Positions 36,321-45,488 are shown, numbered from the stretch's first letter. The stretch: DNA of 64,000 nucleotides from Streptomyces griseoviridis (GCA_014649155.1 BMSM01000004.1:1-64000); one strand, 5' to 3'. Numbers and translations are program-made. The notes: generated by a model not told the origin, from the letters alone.

Positions 36321-36659
36321 CTACGCCTTGGCGACGGCCGGGCGGCCCTCGGTGATCCGCGCCTGGAGCTCCGGGGTGATCCGGCGCTCCACGAAGAACG
36401 CGGCGGTCGGGATCGTGCCCGCGAGGAGCACCCACAGCTGCTTCTTGACCGGCCACTTCGCCTTCGCGCCGAGGTCGAAGGCGAAGACGAGGTAGATGAC
36501 GTAGAGCCAGCCGTGCGCGATGCTGACGACGCGGGTGAAGTCGTCGGCACCGTTCACATCCAGCAGGTACTTCGCGATCATGCCGAGGCACAGCAGGATC
36601 AGCAGCACGCCGGTGACGTACGCCATGACCCGGTAGCGGGTCAGCACGCTCTTTTTCAT
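36321..36659 (-). CDS. DUF3817 membrane protein
   Basis: This 112-residue protein has three predicted membrane helices: YRVMAYVTGVLLILLCLGMI, VVSIAHGWLYVIYLVFAFDL and QLWVLLAGTIPTAAFFVERRI. The HGWLYVIYL and FFVERR segments are typical of DUF3817 small integral membrane proteins. Function is unknown. A paralogue lies at 42953-43297, on the other side of the csl locus. It is followed by a palindromic terminator and preceded by a MarR gene in the same direction. Confidence 0.85.
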   Translation of the reverse strand: MKKSVLTRYRVMAYVTGVLLILLCLGMIAKYLLDVNGADDFTRVVSIAHGWLYVIYLVFAFDLGAKAKWPVKKQLWVLLAGTIPTAAFFVERRITPELQARITEGRPAVAKA

Positions 36660-36714
36660 GCCCCCGAGCGTAACGAGACGTTCCGGGCGATCGTGCGGCG
36701 GGTGCGGCGGCGCG

Positions 36715-37224
36715 TCACTCCTCCTCGAAGTCGCCGGCGGCCACCCGCAGGGGGCGGAGCATCGCGAAGATCTCGGCGCATTCCTCTGCGTCGTAGGCGC
36801 CGAGGCCGAAGTCCATGGCCATCAGGTCGCGGGTGGCGGACTCGACCACCTCGCGGCCCTTGGCAGTGATCGCGGCGAGGGTGCCGCGGCCGTCGTTGGG
36901 GTTCGGGCGCTTGTCGACCAGGCCCGACCTGACCAGCCGGTCGACGGTGTTCGTCACCGAGGTGGGGTGCACCATCAGCCGCTCGCCGATCTTGGACATC
37001 GGCAGTTCCCCCGACTTGGAGAAGGTGAGCAGCACCAGCGCCTCGTAGCGCGCGAAGGTCAGCCCGTACGGCTTGACCACCGCGTCCACCTCGGCCAGCA
37101 GGATCTGCTGGGCCCGCATGATCGAGGTGATGGCGGCCATCGAGGGCACGCTGCCCCAGCGCCGCTTCCAGCTTTCGTCGGCGCGGGCGATGGGGTCGAA
37201 GGAGAGGCTGAGGGGCTTCGGCAC
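36715..37224 (-). CDS. MarR-family transcriptional regulator
   Basis: This 169-residue winged-helix regulator shows ITSIMRAQQILLAEVDAVVKPYGLTFARYEALVLL, with the DNA-binding part LPMSKIGERLMVHPTSVTNTVDRLVRSGLVDKRPNPNDGRG. The upstream segment at 37237-37246 contains the palindrome ACCGGCCGGT, which could be its operator. It lies 55 bases upstream of the DUF3817 gene in the same direction. The ligand and targets are unknown. Confidence 0.9.
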   Translation of the reverse strand: MPKPLSLSFDPIARADESWKRRWGSVPSMAAITSIMRAQQILLAEVDAVVKPYGLTFARYEALVLLTFSKSGELPMSKIGERLMVHPTSVTNTVDRLVRSGLVDKRPNPNDGRGTLAAITAKGREVVESATRDLMAMDFGLGAYDAEECAEIFAMLRPLRVAAGDFEEE

Positions 37225-37407
37225 GGCATCAGACCTTACCGGCCGGTCACATGCCGGTCAGCTCCGTCCCGCCTTTCGGACCGCCACCGCCCTGGGCACA
37301 TCCGATCGACCGGGCACGGGCATGGCGGTCCCCGGACCGACATGCCGGATATGTCACGATAGCCAATGGATCGTTACGCATCGTTACCTCTGCTTCCAGG
37401 GAGCGGC

Positions 37408-38397
37408 ATGTTCCGGCTGATCCAGACTTTCGCGGTCGTCACCGCCCTCGGGCTCGCCGCGGGCTGTTCCTCCGGCGCCGACGTGGACGAGGCGTCGGTG
37501 GCCGGTGCCCGCCAGAAGAAGGCGGCCGGACCCGCCTTCTGGGTCGACCCGGACAGCCCCGCCGCCCGGCAGGGCCGGCTCTGGCAGCGGCAGGGCCGCG
37601 CCGCCGACGCCGAACTCCTCCAGAGGATCGCCGGACAGCCCGCCGCGCTGTGGCCGGCCGGGGAGATCGATCCGACGCCGCTGGTGCGCCGGGCCACCCG
37701 GGCCGCGGCCGAGGCCGGCCAGCGGGTCCTGTTGACCGCCTACAACATCCCGCACCGCGACTGCGGCCAGCACTCCGCCGGGGGCGCGGCCGACGCGGAC
37801 GCCTACCGGGAGTGGATCGGCCGGTTCGCCGACGCCATCGGGGACGCCGAGGCGGTGGTGGTGCTGGAGCCGGACGCCGTCGCCCACATCGTCGACGGCT
37901 GCACACCCCGCGAGCTGCACGCCGAGCGCGAGCGGCTGCTGGGCGAGGCGATCAGCCGGCTGAAGGCGCAGCCGCGGACCGAGGTGTACCTGGACGCCGG
38001 CAACCCGGCGTGGATCACCGACCCCTACGCGCTGGTCGAGCCGCTGGAGCGGGCCGGGATCGAAGGGGCCGACGGCTTCGCGCTCAACGTCTCGAACTTC
38101 CAGACGACCGAGGACACGACGGCGTACGGCAAGAAGCTCTCCGAGCGGCTGGGCGGCAAGCACTTCGTGATCGACACCAGCCGCAACGGCAACGGGCCGC
38201 TGCCCGGTGTCTGGTGCAACCCGCCCGGCCGGGCGCTGGGCACCCGGCCGACCACCGACACCGGGGACCCGGTCGTCGACGCCTACCTGTGGATCAAGCG
38301 GCCCGGGGAGTCGGACGGCACCTGCGAGGGCGGTCCGGCGGCGGGCCGGTGGTGGCCGGAGTACGCGCTGGGGCTGGCGCGCAACGCCGGGGCGTGA
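37408..38397 (+). CDS. GH6 family lipoprotein glucanase (CslZ-like)
   Basis: This 329-residue protein is a glycoside hydrolase family 6 endoglucanase. A signal peptide ends in a lipobox, LAAGC with C20, so it should be anchored outside the membrane. GH6 motifs are visible: RVLLTAYNIPHRDCGQHS, VVVLEPDAVAHI with the likely catalytic aspartate, EVYLDAGNPAWI, LNVSNFQTTED, FVIDTSRNGNG and LWIKRPGESDGTC. The ATG at 37408 has GGGAG close upstream. It is convergent with glxA-cslA. In S. coelicolor a GH6 enzyme, CslZ, is encoded beside cslA-glxA and trims the tip glucan, so the same role is likely. Confidence 0.88.
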   Translation: MFRLIQTFAVVTALGLAAGCSSGADVDEASVAGARQKKAAGPAFWVDPDSPAARQGRLWQRQGRAADAELLQRIAGQPAALWPAGEIDPTPLVRRATRAAAEAGQRVLLTAYNIPHRDCGQHSAGGAADADAYREWIGRFADAIGDAEAVVVLEPDAVAHIVDGCTPRELHAERERLLGEAISRLKAQPRTEVYLDAGNPAWITDPYALVEPLERAGIEGADGFALNVSNFQTTEDTTAYGKKLSERLGGKHFVIDTSRNGNGPLPGVWCNPPGRALGTRPTTDTGDPVVDAYLWIKRPGESDGTCEGGPAAGRWWPEYALGLARNAGA

Positions 38398-38428
38398 GGC
38401 CGGGGTGCGGGGCCGGGCGTGAGACCGG

Positions 38429-40384
38429 CTACTTCACCTGGACCCACTTCGCCTTCGACGGGGTGCCGTCGGCGTCGGTGACGAAGAGCATGTACCAGCC
38501 CGGCGGGACCAGGGCGCGGTCCTTCGGGATGTCGAAGGTGACCGCCTTGCCCTTCCTGGTCACCTCCAGCTCGATGGAGCGCTGTTCGACGTCGGTGGTG
38601 TGGGTGACCGCGCTGGGGCGCATCAGCCGGGCCCGGGCCACCCGGTCGGGGTGGTCGGTGCGGTAGGTGATCCGGTGGTCGGCGGCCAGGGTCTTCGGAC
38701 CGCCCTTGAGCACCGGGCGGGCGGCGGAGCTGCGGTGCAGCGCGGGCGGGGTGAAGACCTCCATGCGCTGTTCGAAGTGGCCGAGCTTGGTGTTCTGCTG
38801 GTCGTCGAAGAGCGGGTCGGAGCCGAAGGTGGCGATGCGGCCGTCGGGCAGCAACAGCGCCTCGGAGTGGTAGTTGCGGCCCACGGCGGGCGATGCGGCC
38901 TCGGTGAAGGCGTTGGTCTTCGGGTCGTAGACCTGGGCCTTGAGGATGTTGCTGGCGCTGCGGCCGCGGTAGTCCTTGGATCCGTTGGACGTGAAGACGG
39001 TGTCGTCCGGCATGATCACGCTGTTCAGGTAGCGGGTGCCCTGCGGGAGGTCGGGACCGCGCTCGAAGGCCGGGGCGGCCTTCTTGAGGTCGACGACGGC
39101 CGTGCGCTCGGTCGACTTCCGGGACTCGCCGACCCCGCCGCCGCCGAGCACCATGACCTTCTGGTCCTGGGCCGGGGGCAGGAGGAGGGAGGCGGAGGTC
39201 TCCAGCTGGTCGGGATCGGTGAGGCCGGGGACCTTCTGGAAGGTGTTGGTCCGCAGGTCCCACAGTCCGGGTTCGCGGCCCTTCTCGGCGGGGCCGTAAC
39301 CGGCGTTGGAACCGGAGTAGAACAGCTTGCCGCCCTTGGTGAGGAAGAGGGCCGGGTAGGTCGGGAAGTACCGCTTGGGGCCGGGCGACCACTTCTTGGT
39401 CTCCGGGTCGTAGATCTCGTTGTCGCCGGGGTCGATCACGCCCACGTCGTCCAGGCCGGAGGCGGCGAGGACGCGGCCGTCGTCGAGTCCGACGAGGGTC
39501 GGGTACCAGCGGGCCTTGTCCATCGGGCCGACGGGGATGTACTTCTCGGCGACCGGGTCGAACTCGTAGGCGGCGCGGATGCCCTGGAAGTCCTGCTTCT
39601 CCAGGGTGATCTTCTCGCTGAGGCCGTAGGTGTCGGCGGCCTCCTTGCCCTTCAGGCCGACGATCTCGTACTGGGCCTGGGTGTCGGTGACCGACAGCGG
39701 GCCCTTCTCCACGGCCTCCACGAAGACGCGGCGCTCGCTGGCGGTGACCTTCGTCCGGTACGGCTGTACGACGCCCCGCTCGTCGCGGGTGATCTCGAAC
39801 TCGCGCTTGGCCCGGGGGAGGGTGACGTCGAACTTCGAGACGTACTCGACGCCGGCGGGTGAGCGGAAGCGGGTGCCCTTGGGGAGGTGGACGGTCCTGT
39901 CCGGGTTCTCGTTCTTCACGCGCATGCCGCCGCCGGCCCGGTCGACCTCGCCGTCGAGGAGTTCGTAGCGGGCGGTGCCGCCGGCCACCAGGAGGCGGCC
40001 GTCGGGGAGCTGGGCGTGGCCGGAGCAGAAGAAGTCCTCCGGGGTGGGGACCTTCTTGAAGGTGTTCTTCTCCGGGTCCCACAGCACGGTGTCGAAGGAG
40101 CCGGCGTCGAACTTCTTCTGCTCGTTGCCGGAGCCCGCGACGATCAGCACCTTGCCGGTGTGCAGCAGGGCGGCGTGGATGGCGTTGGTGCGGTACTCCT
40201 TCGGGATGGCGACCTGGTCCCAGGAGCCGTACTTCGCCTTGTACGCCGGGCGGGAGATCTTGTACGCGTGGTACTTCTCGCCCGCGAAGTCGAGGGCGGC
40301 CGGGGCGTTGAGCGCGGCCAGGACCGCCAGGCCGCCGACGCCGAGGACGGTCTTCTTGGTCTTCTGCGAGGGCGTGTAGGCCAT
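38429..40384 (-). CDS. glxA: GlxA mononuclear copper-radical oxidase
   Basis: This 651-residue galactose-oxidase-like protein has an N-terminal membrane helix (VLGVGGLAVLAALNAPAAL, ~14-32), so it is anchored facing outward. Kelch-type beta-propeller repeats (HAALLHTGKVLIVAG, GHAQLPDGRLLVAGG, LVGLDDGRVLAASG) lead into a C-terminal immunoglobulin-like DUF1929 domain. C120 in EDFFCSGHAQ matches the cysteine that crosslinks to tyrosine in S. lividans GlxA, and KARWYPTLVG carries the expected tryptophan. GlxA oxidises a terminal hydroxyl of the glucan made by CslA and is needed for aerial growth. It starts 3 bases after the cslA stop, with AGGAGG upstream. Confidence 0.94.
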   Translation of the reverse strand: MAYTPSQKTKKTVLGVGGLAVLAALNAPAALDFAGEKYHAYKISRPAYKAKYGSWDQVAIPKEYRTNAIHAALLHTGKVLIVAGSGNEQKKFDAGSFDTVLWDPEKNTFKKVPTPEDFFCSGHAQLPDGRLLVAGGTARYELLDGEVDRAGGGMRVKNENPDRTVHLPKGTRFRSPAGVEYVSKFDVTLPRAKREFEITRDERGVVQPYRTKVTASERRVFVEAVEKGPLSVTDTQAQYEIVGLKGKEAADTYGLSEKITLEKQDFQGIRAAYEFDPVAEKYIPVGPMDKARWYPTLVGLDDGRVLAASGLDDVGVIDPGDNEIYDPETKKWSPGPKRYFPTYPALFLTKGGKLFYSGSNAGYGPAEKGREPGLWDLRTNTFQKVPGLTDPDQLETSASLLLPPAQDQKVMVLGGGGVGESRKSTERTAVVDLKKAAPAFERGPDLPQGTRYLNSVIMPDDTVFTSNGSKDYRGRSASNILKAQVYDPKTNAFTEAASPAVGRNYHSEALLLPDGRIATFGSDPLFDDQQNTKLGHFEQRMEVFTPPALHRSSAARPVLKGGPKTLAADHRITYRTDHPDRVARARLMRPSAVTHTTDVEQRSIELEVTRKGKAVTFDIPKDRALVPPGWYMLFVTDADGTPSKAKWVQVK

Positions 40385-40387
40385 GGC

Positions 40388-42202
40388 CTAGTTGCCTCCT
40401 GTCATGGTGCCGGAGACGGTCGACGTGATGCCGGTGGCGGCGAAGGCGGGAGTGGCGGTGGCCGTGGTGGTGGCCGCCGTGTCGGGCTGGGCGGCGGGCT
40501 CGGGGGATGCCGCGGGGGCGGGTGCCGCCCTGCGGGCGCGCCGGGTGGTGACGGCCCAGACCGCGAAGGGAGCGAGCGAGATCGCCGTGGCGAGGAGGGT
40601 CCAGGTGCGCATGGCCACGTGGGTGTGGTCCAGGACGGCGGACCCGATCAGGGCGCTGACCAGGAGGAACGCCCAGGTGAGATGGATGCGGAAGGTGAGC
40701 GGGCGGTCGGGGCTGGCGCCTTCGCCCTTGGGGGTGACGACGAAGCGGCTGGGGCGGCGCAGGAGCGCTTCGCTGAACGACTTCAGGTAGATCGGGGCGG
40801 AGATCGCCGACATGGCCATGCCGGCCAGGCCGCCGGAGCCCTGGGGTTCGTGCGGGGAGACGTTGTGGCGGCGGTTCCAGAGGTAGAGGCCGACCTGGAG
40901 GGCGGCGGCGTCGCTGTAGAGCATCAGCCAGACGGAGGCGGCGACCTCGGTGCCGGAGGCTCCGAACCAGAGGAAGAGCAGGCAGCTGAGGACGCCGAGG
41001 AACCAGTTGACGGCCGTCATCGGGTAGTAGACGAGCATCAGGGTGTAGGAGAGGAGCCGGCCCTTCGGCATGGTGAGGACGGCCTTGCCGTACTGCTTGA
41101 CGAGGGTCTCGTAGGTGCCCCTGGACCAGCGCATCTGCTGGGTGAAGAAGTCGGTCCAGGATGCGGGGCCCTCGCCGACGGCGAGCACGTCGGGGGTGTA
41201 GACGGACTGCCAGTGGTGGCCGGTGCGGGGGTTCTTGCGGCGGTGGATCTCGAAGCCGGTGGCCATGTCCTCGGTGATGCTGTCGTACAGGCCGCCGACC
41301 TGTTTCACGGCGGAGATCCGGACGACGTTGTTGGTGCCGACGAACATGGGGGCGCGGTAGCGGTTGCCGGCCCGCTGGATGAGGGCGTGGAAGAGGAACT
41401 GCTGGGACTCGGCGGCCTTGGTGACGGGGTTGTGGTAGTTGCCGTACACCTGGGGGCCGACGACGAAGGCGACGTCCGGGTCGCGGAAGTAGCCGAGCAT
41501 CCGCTCCAGGAAGCCGGGGAGCGGGACGTGGTCGGGGTCGACGGACGCGAAGAAGTCGTAGGCGTCGCCGTGCATGGCGATCCACGCGTTGTAGTTGCCG
41601 TGCTTGGTGCGGGCCTTGTGGACGCCGGACTCCTGGTTCCACGCGGGGACGCCGTGGCGGGTGAAGTGGCGGACGCCCAGTTCGGCGCAGAGGGCCTTGG
41701 CTCCGGGGTCGTCGCCCTCGTCGAGGAGCCAGACGTCGAGGGTGCCGGGGTGGGTGATGCGGGTCGCGCCCTCCAGGGTGGCGCGGACCATGGCGAGGGG
41801 TTCCTTGCCGGGGACGTACGTGGTGAGGAAGGCGACGCGGGTGCCGGGCTCGGGGGTGACGGGGACGGGGTCGCGGGCGACCATCGTGGCGTGGGCGACG
41901 GAAGCGACGTTGACGACCATGAACAGCTCGATCAGGCCGATCGCGAGGAGCATGGTGACGTCGAGGGCGGTCAGCCAGGAGTCGGCGCCCTCTCGCTCCA
42001 CCCAGTGGGTGGGCCAGACGAGGTAGACCAGCAGGGCGCCGGTGAGCAGCGGCGCGAGGGTCATCAGGAGGACGGCTTTTATTCGCCGGGGCTCGCGGGA
42101 GAGCAGCGAGGTGTACTGCACCCGGTACGCGCTCCCGGACGGCTCCGTGAGCGGACCGGCCAGTCGGCTGTGGGTGTCGTAGTCGTAGCCCTCCGGCCGC
42201 AC
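40388..42202 (-). CDS. cslA: CslA cellulose synthase-like glycosyltransferase
   Basis: This 604-residue GT2 membrane enzyme has two N-terminal membrane helices (~43-110), a cytoplasmic catalytic domain, then about five C-terminal helices. Catalytic motifs are in order: LDEGDDPGAKAL, FFASVDPDHVPLPG (DxD), SITEDMATGFEIH (TED) and the QQMRWSRG (QxxRW) motif. It makes a beta-1,4-type glucan at hyphal tips together with GlxA. The GTG at 42202 has GGAGG five bases upstream. It is the first gene of cslA-glxA. FilP and Scy, also encoded in this window, act at the same tips, and CslA is reported to interact with DivIVA. Confidence 0.95.
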   Translation of the reverse strand: MRPEGYDYDTHSRLAGPLTEPSGSAYRVQYTSLLSREPRRIKAVLLMTLAPLLTGALLVYLVWPTHWVEREGADSWLTALDVTMLLAIGLIELFMVVNVASVAHATMVARDPVPVTPEPGTRVAFLTTYVPGKEPLAMVRATLEGATRITHPGTLDVWLLDEGDDPGAKALCAELGVRHFTRHGVPAWNQESGVHKARTKHGNYNAWIAMHGDAYDFFASVDPDHVPLPGFLERMLGYFRDPDVAFVVGPQVYGNYHNPVTKAAESQQFLFHALIQRAGNRYRAPMFVGTNNVVRISAVKQVGGLYDSITEDMATGFEIHRRKNPRTGHHWQSVYTPDVLAVGEGPASWTDFFTQQMRWSRGTYETLVKQYGKAVLTMPKGRLLSYTLMLVYYPMTAVNWFLGVLSCLLFLWFGASGTEVAASVWLMLYSDAAALQVGLYLWNRRHNVSPHEPQGSGGLAGMAMSAISAPIYLKSFSEALLRRPSRFVVTPKGEGASPDRPLTFRIHLTWAFLLVSALIGSAVLDHTHVAMRTWTLLATAISLAPFAVWAVTTRRARRAAPAPAASPEPAAQPDTAATTTATATPAFAATGITSTVSGTMTGGN

Positions 42203-42662
42203 AGCGTCCTCCAGTGAGTGGGGAGTGATACCCCTACGAAAGTGGAGAACTGAGGGCGTGTCGAACTGGGGGCGTCCAGGTGGGTGGGTGGTATGGGGTG
42301 CGCTGCGGGGGGGTGCGGTGGGATGCCCGCGGCGCCTGTCGGGTCCGGTGGGGACGCGCGTGGCGCCTCGGGCCGGCGGGTGGGGCGGGGCCGGGCGGGT
42401 CCGTCCCCGGAACGGCGCGGAACCGGCCGTTCGGGGAAGTGAACGGGGTGGACGCGCCAGCCGCCGCGGGCGGACACCCCCGTCCCGTCCCCTTCTCGCC
42501 GTACGCGGCCGCGGCTACCGGCCGGGCGGCCGGCCGCGCCCGACCGCGGGCAGTCGTGCCGCCCGGGGCGGCGCGGGTGGGCGCGGCGGCCCCCCGGCAG
42601 CGCCGGGTTGCGCGGCACCCCCCGGCCTCAGCCCCGGCCCCGGGGCCGACGGGAGCGGACCG
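42203..42662. other. 460-bp G-rich intergenic region upstream of cslA
   Basis: No gene is seen. The plus strand has many runs of three or more G (for example around 42265-42320), which could form quadruplexes. The cslA promoter must lie at its 5' side, near 42210-42250, where the sequence is less GC-rich. Confidence 0.4.
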
Positions 42663-42956
42663 TCACTCGGAGAGATGCCGTTCCACCGTCGCGACCTTGG
42701 ACGTCAGTCCGTCCGTCACGCCGGGACGGATGTCCGCCTTCAGGACCAGGGACACCCGCGGCGCCCGCGCCTCGACCGCCGCGACCGCGCGCTTGACGAC
42801 GTCCATGACCTCGTCCCACTCCCCCTCGACGGACGTGAACATCGCGTCCGTCCGGTTCGGCAGCCCCGACTCGCGGACGACCCGTACCGCGTCGGCCACG
42901 TACTCCCCCACGTCCTCGCCGACGCCCAGCGGCGTCACGGAGAAGGCGACGATCAT
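42663..42956 (-). CDS. MTH1187-family thiamine-binding-fold protein
   Basis: This 97-residue protein of the MTH1187/YkoF-like family starts [32 protein letters not shown] and has the family signature [23 protein letters not shown]. The fold binds thiamine or a related small molecule. The ATG overlaps the stop of the DUF3817 gene upstream (ATGA), so the two are coupled. The exact ligand is not shown here. Confidence 0.88.
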   Translation of the reverse strand: MIVAFSVTPLGVGEDVGEYVADAVRVVRESGLPNRTDAMFTSVEGEWDEVMDVVKRAVAAVEARAPRVSLVLKADIRPGVTDGLTSKVATVERHLSE

Positions 42957-43297
42957 GCGTTCACGACCCCTTCCTGGCGGGCGCGGGAGGCGATCACCGC
43001 GTCCTCGGCCTCCCGCTTCAGCCGGCGCTCGGCGAAGAATCCGCCGGTGGGCAGCACGGAGAGGACGAAGTAGAGGGCTCCGGTGCCGAAGGACCACTTG
43101 GCCCGGTTCCACGCGTCCGCCCAGAAGATCACGTAGAGGACGAACAGCACGCCGTGGACCATGCCCATCACCGGCACGGCGTTGAAGTCGGTGGTCCGCT
43201 TCAGGACCGAGCAGACGAGCAGGAGGAGGAAGGAGATCGCCTCGGGTGCGGACACCAGGCGGAGGCGGCGGAGGGCTGCGGCGGTCTTGAGGTCCAC
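42953..43297 (-). CDS. DUF3817 membrane protein (second copy)
   Basis: This 114-residue protein has three membrane helices: [36 protein letters not shown] and [33 protein letters not shown] and FFAERR match the HGWLYVIYL and FFVERR of the first copy at 36321-36659. It starts at a GTG with GAAGG upstream and is coupled to the MTH1187 gene. Function is unknown. Confidence 0.85.
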   Translation of the reverse strand: MDLKTAAALRRLRLVSAPEAISFLLLLVCSVLKRTTDFNAVPVMGMVHGVLFVLYVIFWADAWNRAKWSFGTGALYFVLSVLPTGGFFAERRLKREAEDAVIASRARQEGVVNA

Positions 43298-43424
43298 GGG
43301 TGGTCACCTTCGGTGGGAGGGACGTCGACGATCATCTTGTGAACGTGCGCACAAGCGCCCGGCCATTGTGGCAAATCATCGAGGGGACCGGCCGGGCGGG
43401 TACGGCCTCGGTTACCTTCGCAGC

Positions 43425-44063
43425 GTGGCGATGTTCCGACTTCAGGGCAGCAAGGTGCTCGCCGTCGACATGACCGGGGACGCCGTCAAGGCGAAGAACG
43501 GCTCGATGGTCGCGTACGACGGACAGATGAGCTTCAGGAAACTGAGCGGCGGGGGTGAGGGGCTGCGCGGGATGGTGACGCGGCGGCTCACCGGGGAGCA
43601 GATGACGGTGATGGAGGTGAAGGGGCACGGGACCTGCTGGTTCGCGGACCGGGCGTCCGAGATCAACCTCGTGGCGCTGCACGGGGACAAGCTGTACGTG
43701 GAGGCCGGCAACTTCCTCGCGGCCGACGCCGGGTTGCGGACCGGGACCGAGTTCACGGGGCTGCGCGGCGCCTCGCAGGGCAACGGGCTCTTCACGACGA
43801 GCATCGAGGGGCACGGCCAGGCGGCGATCATGTCGGACGGGCCGGCGGTGGTGCTGCGGGTCAGCGCGCGGTACCCGCTGACCGTCGATCCGGGGGCGTA
43901 CGTCGCCCACCAGGGGAATCTGCGGCAGTCGTTCCAGTCCGGTGTGACGTTCCGCACGATGCTGGGCGAAGGCGGCGGGGAGGCCTTCCAGATCCGCTTC
44001 GAGGGGGACGGGCTGGTGTACGTGCAGCCGAGTGAGCGGAACACGATCGCGGGGGATGTGTGA
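43425..44063 (+). CDS. AIM24-family protein (first of three)
   Basis: This protein of about 212 residues belongs to the AIM24/TspE-like beta-barrel family. It carries GSMVAYDGQMSFRKLSGG, TRRLTGEQMTVMEVKGHGTCWFAD, LYVEAGNFLAAD and LFTTSIEGHGQAAI. The GTG at 43425 lies 7 bases after a TACCTT -10 box and may be leaderless; the ATG at 43431 is the alternative. It overlaps the second AIM24 gene. AIM24 proteins are named from yeast mitochondria and their bacterial role is not established. Confidence 0.85.
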   Translation: MAMFRLQGSKVLAVDMTGDAVKAKNGSMVAYDGQMSFRKLSGGGEGLRGMVTRRLTGEQMTVMEVKGHGTCWFADRASEINLVALHGDKLYVEAGNFLAADAGLRTGTEFTGLRGASQGNGLFTTSIEGHGQAAIMSDGPAVVLRVSARYPLTVDPGAYVAHQGNLRQSFQSGVTFRTMLGEGGGEAFQIRFEGDGLVYVQPSERNTIAGDV

Positions 44064-44715
44064 CGTGGGGTTCCGGGAGATCAATCCGAAGATGGTCGAG
44101 GCGACGGTCGCGCCCGGTGAGCGGCTGTTCAGCCAGCGCGGCGCCATGCTCGCCTACCGGGGCGAGGTGTCCTTCACCCCGAACCTCCGGGGCGGGCAGG
44201 GCGGGGTCATGTCGATGATCGGGCGGCGGGTCGCGAACGAGGACACGCCGCTGATGACCGTCGAGGGCAGCGGGACCGTGCTGTTCGGTCACGGCGGGCA
44301 CCATGTGCAGGTGATCCGGCTGGCCGGGGACACGCTGTACGTGGAGGCGGACCGGCTGCTCGCCTTCGAGGGGACGCTGGAGCAGGGGACCGTGTTCCTG
44401 GGCGCGCAGGGCGGGGTCATGGGGATGGTGCGGGGGCAGGTCAGCGGGCAGGGGCTGTTCACCACCTCGCTCAAGGGGCACGGCGGCGTGGCCGTCATGG
44501 CGCACGGGGGCGTGATCGAGGTGCCGATCTCGCCGGGGCGGCCGGTGCACGTCGATCCGCAGGCGTACGTCGCCCATCACGGTGACGTACGGAACAAGCT
44601 GTCCACGGCGCTGGGCTGGCGGGACATGGTGGGGCGCGGGTCCGGTGAGGCGTTCCAGCTGGAGCTGAGCGGGAGCGGCGCGGTGTACGTGCAGGCGTCA
44701 GAGGAGAAGCTGTGA
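44056..44715 (+). CDS. AIM24-family protein (second of three)
   Basis: This protein of about 219 residues is similar to the preceding one: GAMLAYRGEVSFTPNLRGGQGG, LYVEADRLLAFEG, GLFTTSLKGHGGVAVM, then VHVDPQAYVAHHGDVRNKL. The ATG at 44056 overlaps the stop of the first gene; a GTG at 44065, with GGGGGA eight bases upstream, is an equally good start. It overlaps the third gene by four bases. The three proteins probably form one complex, as they are co-translated and share the beta-helix-like repeats. Confidence 0.85.
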   Translation: MCDVGFREINPKMVEATVAPGERLFSQRGAMLAYRGEVSFTPNLRGGQGGVMSMIGRRVANEDTPLMTVEGSGTVLFGHGGHHVQVIRLAGDTLYVEADRLLAFEGTLEQGTVFLGAQGGVMGMVRGQVSGQGLFTTSLKGHGGVAVMAHGGVIEVPISPGRPVHVDPQAYVAHHGDVRNKLSTALGWRDMVGRGSGEAFQLELSGSGAVYVQASEEKL

Positions 44716-45488
44716 GCGTGGTCCACCATGATCCGTCGACGCTGCCGGTCGACGACAACGTCAACCCGTACACCTTCTGCGTGGAGCTGGCGGGGAGCCA
44801 GTGGTTCCTTCAGAAGGGGAAGATGATCGCCTACTACGGGGCGATCGAGTTCAACGGGATCGGGCACGGGCGGCTGGACCGCCTGGTGCGGACGTCCTTC
44901 CATTCGCCTCTGCACGCGAGCGACTGGGTGGTGGCCGAGGGCTCGGGCAAGATGCTCCTGGCCGACCGGGCCTTCGATGTCAATTCGTTCGACCTGGAGG
45001 ACGGCAATCTGACCGTTCGCTCGGGCAATCTGCTCGCTTTTCAGCCAAGTCTGTCGCTGAAGCAGTCGATCGTGCCGGGGTTCCTGACCCTGATCGGGAC
45101 GGGGAAGTTCGTGGCCGCCTCGAACGGGCCGGTGGTGTTCATGGAGCCGCCGCTGCGGGTGGACCCGCAGGCCCTGGTGGGCTGGGCCGACTGCCCCTCG
45201 CCGTGCCACCACTACGACCACGGGTACATGACCGGCGTACTGGGCGGTCTGCGTGCGCTGACGGGGCTCGGCGGGGCGTCGGGCGAGGAGCACCAGTTCG
45301 AGTTCGTCGGGGCCGGGACGGTGCTGCTCCAGTCGAGCGAGGCGCTGCTGCCGGAGCAACCGGCGGGCGGCACCCCGCACGAACCGGGCGTGCCCGGCGG
45401 CGGGGCGCACGGCGCGCCGGGGGCGCCGCCCGGCGCACCGCGCCTTCCCGGACAGCTCGGGGACCTCCAGCGTCGCTTCGGGCTGTGA
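44712..45488 (+). CDS. AIM24-family protein (third of three) with Gly/Pro tail
   Basis: This 258-residue protein belongs to the same family as the two upstream. It has GKMIAYYGAIEFNGIGHG, GNLTVRSGNLLAFQPSL, VPGFLTLIGTGKFV and LRVDPQALVGWADCPSPCHHYDHG. The CPSPCHH cluster is absent from its sisters and could bind a metal. The last ~45 residues are a Gly/Pro/Ala tail. The GTG start overlaps the second gene (GTGA). Function is unknown. Confidence 0.85.
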   Translation: MSVVHHDPSTLPVDDNVNPYTFCVELAGSQWFLQKGKMIAYYGAIEFNGIGHGRLDRLVRTSFHSPLHASDWVVAEGSGKMLLADRAFDVNSFDLEDGNLTVRSGNLLAFQPSLSLKQSIVPGFLTLIGTGKFVAASNGPVVFMEPPLRVDPQALVGWADCPSPCHHYDHGYMTGVLGGLRALTGLGGASGEEHQFEFVGAGTVLLQSSEALLPEQPAGGTPHEPGVPGGGAHGAPGAPPGAPRLPGQLGDLQRRFGL

